Assembly: GCF_030646155.1 (NCBI RefSeq) | Contig: NZ_JAUTDN010000026.1 | Span: 1-64,000 of the forward strand | DNA: 64,000 nucleotides | From: Conexibacter sp. CPCC 205762 | GTDB lineage: Bacteria > Actinomycetota > Thermoleophilia > Solirubrobacterales > Solirubrobacteraceae | Direction of reading: 5' to 3' | Translations under genes and position numbers: made by a program | Part shown: positions 58,590-64,000 of the stretch, in pieces | How positions within the stretch are numbered: position 1 is the first letter of the stretch | How the letters are laid out: every line of letters starts with the position of its first letter | The notes under the pieces: generated by a model | Databases searched by the model: none | Told to the model about the DNA's origin: nothing | What the model saw: only the letters and a program-made list of their open reading frames with translations

Positions 58590-59423
58590 TCAGTCCCCGT
58601 CGGCCGCTGCGCGGGCTCGCGCGAGCCCGCGCGCGTTCTGAAGCAGCGGCACGAGCAGGTCGTAGTCTGCGATCGCCTCGGCGTCGCAGCGCGGCGCCAG
58701 AAGCCCGCGCACCGTGCTCGCATAGCCCTCGTCATCGTTGGCGCGCGCGAGCCGCTCGTGCTGCTCGAGCGAGGCCGCGACGGCGTCGAGGTGCGCGGCC
58801 GCATCGGCGATCGCGCCGAAGTGCGTGAGCGCCAGCTCGCGCGGCTCCCAGGCGGCGATCAGCCCGAGCGACCGGCGCCACAGCTCCAGGTCGATGTCCG
58901 GCGGCGGCGTCGGCGGCAGCACCGGGCCACCGGCGAGCGCGACGCCGCAGACGTCGCCGACGTACGCGCGCCCGCTGGACTCGTCGAGGAAGGCGAGATG
59001 GTGCTTGGCGTGGCCGGGCGTGGCGGCGGCGAGCAGGCCGGCGACGCGCTCGCCGCCCTCCAGCGCGCGGATGTTGGCCGCGGGCACCGGTCGCATCGAC
59101 CCGAAGCGCTGCTCCAGTTCGTCGCCGAAGACGCGCTTGGCGCTCGCCCACAGGCGCGAGGGGTCGATCATGTGGCGGGCGCCGGCGGCGTGGACGACGA
59201 CCTCGGTCTGGGGCCAGCGCTCGATCAGCTCGCCGGTCGCGGCGGCGTGGTCGAAGTGGATGTGCGTGAGCAGGATCGTCTGCGGCTGCCAGCCGTCGAG
59301 CGCCCGCAGCAGCGCGGGCACCGTGGTGGCGGGGCCCGGGTCGACGAGCGACGTCTCCGTCCGCCACGTGCCGATCAGGCCGCGGCGGCCGACGAAGCCG
59401 AGATCAATCGGGGTGTCGTTCAC
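58590..59423 (-). CDS. MBL-fold metallo-hydrolase
   Basis: 277 residues. The metal site is LLTHIHFDHAAATGEL (H-x-H-x-D-H), followed by ATPGHAKHHLAFLD, YVGDVCG and LALTHFGAIAD. The overall order resembles glyoxalase II-like or quorum-lactonase-like proteins with a C-terminal helical region. It would hydrolyse an ester, lactone or thioester. It is divergent from the M24 peptidase gene, 60 bp apart. Confidence 0.92.
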   Translation of the reverse strand: MNDTPIDLGFVGRRGLIGTWRTETSLVDPGPATTVPALLRALDGWQPQTILLTHIHFDHAAATGELIERWPQTEVVVHAAGARHMIDPSRLWASAKRVFGDELEQRFGSMRPVPAANIRALEGGERVAGLLAAATPGHAKHHLAFLDESSGRAYVGDVCGVALAGGPVLPPTPPPDIDLELWRRSLGLIAAWEPRELALTHFGAIADAAAHLDAVAASLEQHERLARANDDEGYASTVRGLLAPRCDAEAIADYDLLVPLLQNARGLARARAAADGD

Positions 59424-59483
59424 GCTCGTTCTCGCTTTGCTCGTGTGCGGTTGGAGCTGTCACGCTCGCGGTAGGATCAAATA

Positions 59484-60737
59484 ATGGTAAGGCCTAGAGA
59501 GAAGTTGGCCACTCGGGAATCGTCTCGGGACGCTCCCGATCACGCGGCACGGCTGCGCGCGTTCGGGGACGCCCTGGGCGCGGCCGGCTTCGACGCCGCG
59601 ATCGTCTCCCAGCCGCAGGACCTCTACTACCTGACCGGCGCCGCCCAGCCGAGCAACCTCGTCGTCGTACCCGGTCAGCGGCCGGTCCTGCTCGCCCGCC
59701 GCTTCGCCGAGCTGACGCGCGCGCAGGCGCCGCAGCTGGAGGTGCGCTCCGGCGCGAGCTTCTCCGCGGTCGAGCGTGAGCTGCGCCGCGCCGGCGTCGA
59801 GCGCGGCCGGCTCGGGTTCGAGCTCGACGTCGTGCCGGCGGCGCTCTACCGGCGGGCGCTGGCGGCCTTCCCGCGCTTCGCGATCGAGGACTGCGCGCCG
59901 CTGCTGCTCGCCCAGCGCGCCGTCAAGGACCCGTTCGAGGTCGCGCGTCTGCGCCGCGCCGCCGCCTGCTTCGAGCGCCTCCACGAGACGCTCGTCGCGC
60001 ACCTGCGGCCGGGCCGCTCGGAGCTGGAGCTGGCGGCCGAGGCCGAGCGGACGCTGCGGCGCGCCGGGCACGCCGGCATCGTCGCCCAGCGGCGCTGGGA
60101 CGCGGCGCTGCAGCCCGAGGGCGCGATCGCCTCCGGGCCCAACCTCGCGACGATGTCGGGCGGTCCGATCACCGTCTCCGGGGTCGGGCTCTCGCGCGCG
60201 ACGCCGTTCGGCGCCTCGGCTCGCGCGATCGCCGCCGGCGACCTGGTCAACGTCGACCTCGGCATCAACCTGGACGGCTACCACGCCGACATGGCCCGCA
60301 CCTACGTCGTCGGCGAGCCGTCCGAGCGCGTCGTCGAGTTGGCGGGGCACGTGCGCGCGATCGAGGACGCGCTGCTGGCCGCCGTGCGGCCGGGGCTGCG
60401 CGCGAGCGATCTGCACGCGGTCGGGGTCGCGGCCGCCGAGCGGCTCGGCGTCGCCGACGTCTTCCAGGGTCACGGCGGCGAACAGGGGCCGTACGTCGGG
60501 CACGGGATCGGCCTCGAGCTGGACGAGCCGCCGGTGCTCGGGCCGCGCGAGCAGACCGTCCTGGCGGAGGGGATGGTGCTGGCGATCGAGCCGAAGCTGA
60601 TCTCGCCAGGGTTCGGCGCCGTCAACCTTGAGGACGACGTCGTCGTGCGCGCCGACGGCTGCGAGCTGCTGTCGGCGATGCCGCGGGTGGTCTTCGTGCT
60701 CGACGGCGCCGGTGGCCTGCGCGGAGAGCTGTCATGA
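59484..60737 (+). CDS. M24-family Xaa-Pro aminopeptidase/creatinase-like enzyme
   Basis: 417 residues from ATG 59484. The N-terminal creatinase domain (about 15-150) has DLYYLTGAAQPSNLVV. The C-terminal pita-bread domain carries the dimetal ligands D (VNVDLGINLDG), D (HADMARTYVV), H (YVGHGIGLELDEPP), E (LAIEPKLI) and E (VNLEDDVVV). Such enzymes cleave X-Pro peptides or related C-N bonds. The start region ATGGTAAGGCC looks like an operator, so the true start could be a little downstream. Confidence 0.9.
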   Translation: MVRPREKLATRESSRDAPDHAARLRAFGDALGAAGFDAAIVSQPQDLYYLTGAAQPSNLVVVPGQRPVLLARRFAELTRAQAPQLEVRSGASFSAVERELRRAGVERGRLGFELDVVPAALYRRALAAFPRFAIEDCAPLLLAQRAVKDPFEVARLRRAAACFERLHETLVAHLRPGRSELELAAEAERTLRRAGHAGIVAQRRWDAALQPEGAIASGPNLATMSGGPITVSGVGLSRATPFGASARAIAAGDLVNVDLGINLDGYHADMARTYVVGEPSERVVELAGHVRAIEDALLAAVRPGLRASDLHAVGVAAAERLGVADVFQGHGGEQGPYVGHGIGLELDEPPVLGPREQTVLAEGMVLAIEPKLISPGFGAVNLEDDVVVRADGCELLSAMPRVVFVLDGAGGLRGELS

Positions 60738-60786
60738 GGTCGCGCCCGGTCGCGGCGCGGTGTACGTGCGAACGTCGGAGGACGAG

Positions 60787-61035
60787 ATGCTGAACAGAGC
60801 TGAGCCGCTGCGCCGCGCCGGCGCCGGCGGGACGGTGCGCTCGCACCGCGACGAGGAGATCGTCTGCGGGCTGGGGGAGGGACGCCACCTGGCGCTCTAC
60901 CCGCCGATCGGCGGAGCCGTCTGCGACCGCTGCGGCGCGCGCGCCGAGGACGTCTGCTTCGTCGTGCGCGACGCCGACGGCGGCGAACGGCATGGCGGGC
61001 TGTGCGGTCCCTGCCTGGCGCCGCTGCTGGAGTGA
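60787..61035 (+). CDS. Small CxxC zinc-ribbon-like protein
   Basis: 82 residues from ATG 60787 (GGAGG upstream). Two CxxC pairs (GAVCDRCGARAED and HGGLCGPCLAP) separated by about 24 residues suggest a small zinc-binding fold. No family was recognised. It follows the M24 enzyme by 49 bp and is probably in the same transcript. Confidence 0.65.
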   Translation: MLNRAEPLRRAGAGGTVRSHRDEEIVCGLGEGRHLALYPPIGGAVCDRCGARAEDVCFVVRDADGGERHGGLCGPCLAPLLE

Positions 61036-61077
61036 GCCGCGCCCGGTGCGCGGCGGTGGACTAGAATCGGGCGGTCC

Positions 61078-61728
61078 GTGACCGACAGAGCAGCCAGGCA
61101 GCGGACCCGCAGAGGCCGGGAGCAGCAGCGGGAGGCGACGCGCAGACGGCTGGTCGAGGGCGGCCTGGCGTGCTTCGCGCGCAAGGGGTACGACCGCACC
61201 ACGGTCGAGGACATCCTGTCGGAGACCGGCGCGGGACGCGCGACCTTCTACGCCCACTTCAACGGTAAGGCGCAGCTGCTGACGAGCGCGCTCTCCGAGC
61301 TCGACCCGATCGTGGACGCCTCCTACGAGGTGCTCAATCGCAGCCTCAGCCAGCCCGGCGGGCTGACTCCCGAGTTGCTGCACCGGTGGCTGGACGGCTG
61401 GGCCGACGAGTGGGAGCGCCACGCCGTGCTGCTGCGGGCCGCGTGGCAGGCGGCGGCAGCCGATCCCGACCTGTACCGTCGCAGCCTCGCGGTCGAGGAG
61501 CGCCTGACCGAGCTGATGACCAATTACCTGCAGCGCTTCCAAGGCGCCTCGCGCGAGCGGGCGCGGGTGCGCTCGGTGCTGCTGCAGATGATGACCGAGC
61601 GGACCTTCTACACGATGATCTGGTCGGGCTCGCTCAACCGCGTTCACGCGATCGACGTGCTGGTCGAGTTCTGGTGGTCTGTCCTCAGTAACGACGAGCA
61701 GCCGCCGTCGCCGCCCGCCGGCCCGTGA
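61078..61728 (+). CDS. TetR-family transcriptional regulator
   Basis: 216 residues from GTG 61078. The HTH is VEGGLACFARKGYDRTTVEDILSETGAGRATFYAHFNGKAQLLTSAL. The C-terminal ligand domain is helical and aromatic-rich (MMTERTFYTMIWSGSLNRVHAIDVLVEFWWSVL), as expected for a sensor of hydrophobic small molecules. It precedes the FMN reductase operon by 187 bp and may regulate it. Confidence 0.92.
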   Translation: MTDRAARQRTRRGREQQREATRRRLVEGGLACFARKGYDRTTVEDILSETGAGRATFYAHFNGKAQLLTSALSELDPIVDASYEVLNRSLSQPGGLTPELLHRWLDGWADEWERHAVLLRAAWQAAAADPDLYRRSLAVEERLTELMTNYLQRFQGASRERARVRSVLLQMMTERTFYTMIWSGSLNRVHAIDVLVEFWWSVLSNDEQPPSPPAGP

Positions 61729-61766
61729 TCGCCGCGGCTGCGGCGATCGTGCTGATTTGATGGTGA

Positions 61767-61776
61767 GGTCAGACCA
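61767..61776. promoter_or_regulatory. Operator-like GGTCAGACCA upstream of the FMN reductase operon
   Basis: GGTCAGACC is a short dyad (GGTC-A-GACC) and is repeated at 63669-63677. It lies upstream of a possible promoter TTGACG-N17-TTAGCC (about 61791-61819). The core fits FadR-type or TetR-type sites; candidate binders are the FadR protein at 54.1 kb or the adjacent TetR. Confidence 0.5.
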
Positions 61777-61915
61777 AACGTAAGATCGACGTTGACGCGC
61801 GCCATGCCGCAGTGTTAGCCTGAACACGCTGTTCGTCTTAAGCCCGGTCTGAGAGAGCCGAGTTGAGAGGGGCGGGCCGGTGACCGCCGGCCGTCGCCAG
61901 GAGGAGTGTCAGCAG

Positions 61916-62539
61916 ATGATCGCAGCCAGCCCTGTTGGTGCTGTCGGTTCCGCACGCGCCGATGCGCGCCCGCTCGTCGTCGGGATCGGCGGGACGACCC
62001 GCGCCGACTCGTCGAGCGAGCGCGCCGTGCGCGCGGTGCTGCGCGAGGCCGAGCTCGCCGGCGCGCGCACGGAGATGTTCGCCGCCGAGCGGATCGAGTT
62101 CCCGATGTACGCGCCCGAGCGCGGCGAGCGGCCGGCGGCGGCGCTGGAGTTCGTCGAGGCGGTGCGGCGCGCCGACGGCCTCGTGATCGCCTCGCCGGGC
62201 TATCACGGCGGCCTCTCCGGACTGGTCAAGAACGCGCTCGACTACATCGAGGACCTGCGCGAGGACGAGCGTCCCTACCTCCACGGCCGCGCGGTCGGCT
62301 GCGTCGCCTGCGCCTACGGCTGGCAGGCGACGACGACGACGCTGGTCGCGCTGCGCTCGGTCGTGCATGCGCTGCGCGGATGGCCGACGCCGCTCGGCGT
62401 CGCGCTCAACTCGACCGCCAGAGTCTTCGACGAGCAGGGCGCGATCGCCGACGCGGGGTTCGCCACGCAGGCGCGGCTGCTCGCCGGCCAGGTGGTCGAC
62501 TTCGCGCACGTCCAGCGGGCCGCCGGGCGGGTCGCATGA
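61916..62539 (+). CDS. NADPH-dependent FMN reductase-like flavoprotein
   Basis: 207 residues from ATG 61916 (GGAGGAG upstream; GTG 61880 also in frame). The flavodoxin-like fold has VVGIGGTTRADSSSERAVRAVLREAELAGA at the phosphate loop, ADGLVIASPGYHGGLSGLVKNALDYIEDL (the YHGxxSGxLKNALD motif) and GRAVGCVACAYGWQATTTTL. It supplies reduced FMN to a flavin-dependent monooxygenase or reduces a substrate itself. Its stop overlaps the RibBA-like start (ATGA). Confidence 0.92.
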   Translation: MIAASPVGAVGSARADARPLVVGIGGTTRADSSSERAVRAVLREAELAGARTEMFAAERIEFPMYAPERGERPAAALEFVEAVRRADGLVIASPGYHGGLSGLVKNALDYIEDLREDERPYLHGRAVGCVACAYGWQATTTTLVALRSVVHALRGWPTPLGVALNSTARVFDEQGAIADAGFATQARLLAGQVVDFAHVQRAAGRVA

Positions 62540-63645
62540 GCGCCGCCGCGGCCGACCTCGGCGTGCTCTCGCTCGACCCTGTCGAGGCGGCGATCGCGGC
62601 GGTCGCCGGCGGAGGGATGGCGGTGCTCGTCGACGATCCCGGGCGCGAGAACGAGGGCGATCTGCTGATGGCCGCCGAGCACGTGACGCCGGAGGCGATC
62701 GCCTTCATGACGCGCGAGGCGCGGGGGCTCGTGTGCGTGCCGCTGGAGCGCGAGCGGCTGCGCGAGCTGTGCCTGGCGCCGATGGCGCGTGTCAACGGCG
62801 AGCGGCTCGGCACCGCCTTCCACGTCGGCGTCGCGCTCGCGGGCACCGGCCGTGCCAGCTCCGCGCACGACAGGGCGGCGACGATCCGCGCGCTGGCCGA
62901 CCAGCGCACCACCGCCGCCGACGTCGGCCCGTCCGGGCAGGTCTTCCCGCTGGCGGCGCGGCCGGGCGGCGTGCTCGAGCGCGCCGGCCACACCGAGGCC
63001 GCGGTCGACATCGCGCGGCTCGCCGGCTGCGCGCCCGCCGGCGTGATCTGCGAGATCGCCTCCGACGACGGCGAGATGGCGCGCCTGCCGGAGCTGCGCC
63101 GGTTCGCCGACCGGCATCGCCTCCCGCTCGCCTCGATCGCCGACCTGATCACCTACCGCGAGCAGCGCCGCGCGCTCGTCGAGCGCGTCGCCGAGTCCGC
63201 GCTGCCGCTGGCGCAGGGGCGCTTCGACGTCGTCGGCTTCCGCGACCTCCGCTCGGGTGTCGAGCACGTCGCGCTGGTGCTGGGCGACCCGCGCGCGGGC
63301 GCGATGCCGGTGGAGGTGCACGATGCCTGCTTCGCGAGCGAGGTCCTGCATGCCGGCAGCTGCGGCTGCCGGGCGCGCCTGCAGCTCGCGCTGGACGCGA
63401 TCGCCGCGCATGGCTGCGGCGTGCTCGTCTACGTGCGCGAGCCCTCCGCAGTCCGGCCGACCTGCGGCCGCGCGGGCGCGAGCCCGCCGCCGGGGGCCGA
63501 TCGCTGGCGCGTCGCCGTCGCGATCGCGCGCGAGCTGGGGGCAGAGGCGCTGGTCGCGTCCGGCGAGCGGGCGGCGGCCGGGCTCGCCAGCGCGGGCGCG
63601 AGGGTCGCGGTGTCGACGAGTCATCCGTTGGCCGTCGCGAGTTGA
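62536..63645 (+). CDS. RibBA-like protein: DHBP synthase with degenerate GTP cyclohydrolase II half
   Basis: 369 residues. The N-terminal half is a full DHBP synthase: DDPGRENEGDLLMAAEHVTPEAIAFM, SAHDRAATI and AGHTEAAVDIARLAG, with the acidic metal loop (RENEGD). It should convert ribulose 5-phosphate to the four-carbon riboflavin precursor. The C-terminal half keeps the zinc pattern C-x10-C-x-C (ACFASEVLHAGSCGC), but the catalytic block RQEGRGIGL is gone and the domain is about 40 residues short. GTP cyclohydrolase activity is therefore unlikely. It is coupled to the FMN reductase gene. Confidence 0.88.
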   Translation: MSAAAADLGVLSLDPVEAAIAAVAGGGMAVLVDDPGRENEGDLLMAAEHVTPEAIAFMTREARGLVCVPLERERLRELCLAPMARVNGERLGTAFHVGVALAGTGRASSAHDRAATIRALADQRTTAADVGPSGQVFPLAARPGGVLERAGHTEAAVDIARLAGCAPAGVICEIASDDGEMARLPELRRFADRHRLPLASIADLITYREQRRALVERVAESALPLAQGRFDVVGFRDLRSGVEHVALVLGDPRAGAMPVEVHDACFASEVLHAGSCGCRARLQLALDAIAAHGCGVLVYVREPSAVRPTCGRAGASPPPGADRWRVAVAIARELGAEALVASGERAAAGLASAGARVAVSTSHPLAVAS

Positions 63646-63668
63646 CGGACTTGGCCTATGCACTTCAA

Positions 63669-63678
63669 GGTCAGACCA
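63669..63678. promoter_or_regulatory. Operator-like GGTCAGACCA upstream of the B12-dependent mutase
   Basis: The same ten bases as at 61767-61776, located 60 bp before the mutase small-subunit start. It is within the 92-bp gap after the RibBA-like gene, which also holds AT-richer sequence (GAGAGATAAGG) suited to a promoter. Confidence 0.5.
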
Positions 63679-63737
63679 TTGAGAGATAAGGCCATTGCGA
63701 TGTGGCCGGTGACCGTATTCACGACAGGCGGAAACGA

Positions 63738-64000
63738 ATGAGAGAACAGCTCACAGCGGTCGAGGCCGGCCCGATTCGCGTGTTGATGGCGAAGGCCGGT
63801 CTCGACGGCCACGATCGCGGCGTCAAGGTCGTCGCGCGGGCCCTTCGCGACGCGGGCATGGAGGTCGTCTACACCGGTCTGCACCGGACGCCGCAGGAGA
63901 TCGTCGCGACGGCGATCCAGGAGGACGTCGACGTGGTCGGCATCAGCCTGCTCTCCGGCGCGCACATGACGCTCTTCCCGCAGGTGATCGACCTGCTCAA
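63738..64000 (+). CDS. B12-binding subunit of an acyl-CoA mutase, N-terminal part (cut by window edge)
   Basis: The first 87 codons are visible. [65 protein letters not shown] is the cobalamin-binding Rossmann domain, with the axial histidine in DGHDRG (D-x-H-x-x-G). It is a stand-alone small subunit, as in methylmalonyl-, isobutyryl- or 2-hydroxyisobutyryl-CoA mutases. The substrate depends on the large subunit, which is outside the window. It links to the B12 riboswitch-controlled regulator 10 kb to the left. Confidence 0.93.
   Translation, partial: MREQLTAVEAGPIRVLMAKAGLDGHDRGVKVVARALRDAGMEVVYTGLHRTPQEIVATAIQEDVDVVGISLLSGAHMTLFPQVIDLL

Noticed and set aside
61729..61915. FMN riboswitch before the FMN reductase/RibBA-like operon
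   Set aside because: The conserved AGGGGCGGGGT and CCGACGGT-type blocks of the aptamer are not found; only a GC hairpin is present.

Overview
The window is about 72-73 percent GC, has dense genes with frequent four-base start/stop overlaps, and carries many actinobacterial families (DUF3618, Holin-X, DUF4383, MpsC/DUF2294, F420-dependent luciferase-like enzymes, SigB/SigF-type sigma, RskA-type anti-sigma). Together these suggest an actinobacterium, most likely Thermoleophilia (Solirubrobacterales, Conexibacter-like). The lineage is inferred from gene content, not from a phylogenetic marker.

Layout. 0-3.3 kb: two exported proteins and a HemG-type flavodoxin. 3.5-10.6 kb: a GNAT/acyl-CoA synthetase fusion and four glycosyltransferases in one overlapping operon. 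10.8-15.8 kb: MpsC-like protein, a SigB/SigF-type sigma factor and probable stress genes (DUF3618, Holin-X, YihY, Mn catalase), two of them behind GGTT(G/C)-N14-GGGTAA promoters. 15.9-20.9 kb: tautomerase, enoyl-CoA hydratase and TetR regulator behind a 20-bp dyad, then an F420 enzyme and a GH15 glycosidase. 20.9-22.8 kb: RskA-type anti-sigma, ECF sigma and a divergent fasciclin protein, with the same ECF promoter motif facing both ways. 23-33.5 kb: AdhP, a five-gene peptide ABC operon with its GntR regulator, a PLP enzyme and an M28 peptidase. 33.5-41.8 kb: LysR, SpoIIE phosphatase, SulP transporter with ArsR, a stand-alone B12-binding sensor and two exported proteins. 42-48.7 kb: histidine kinase, Rcp1-like regulator, REC-PAS-GGDEF-EAL protein, TolB-like protein and EAL-DICT protein. 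49.2-52.3 kb: PRC-barrel/DUF2382 and DUF4383 genes divergent from an unusual TetR-GAF-SpoIIE phosphatase fusion.

52.5 kb to the right edge looks like accessory DNA. It begins at a terminator plus the 3' half of a tRNA-Glu(CUC), typical of an integration site. Next come a cobalamin riboswitch that leads directly into a FadR-type regulator gene, a second FadR regulator, an SDR, an alpha/beta hydrolase, a DHA2 transporter, an MBL-fold hydrolase, an M24 peptidase-like enzyme, a TetR regulator, an FMN reductase, a RibBA-like protein with a damaged GTP cyclohydrolase half, and the start of a B12-dependent acyl-CoA mutase small subunit. Sites of the form GGTCAGACC or GGTCTT-N4-AAGACC recur in the promoters here. 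I infer a B12-gated catabolic regulon of unknown substrate; this is the most interesting part of the window.

Most of the long ORFs on the opposite strand of real genes are high-GC shadows and were left out.
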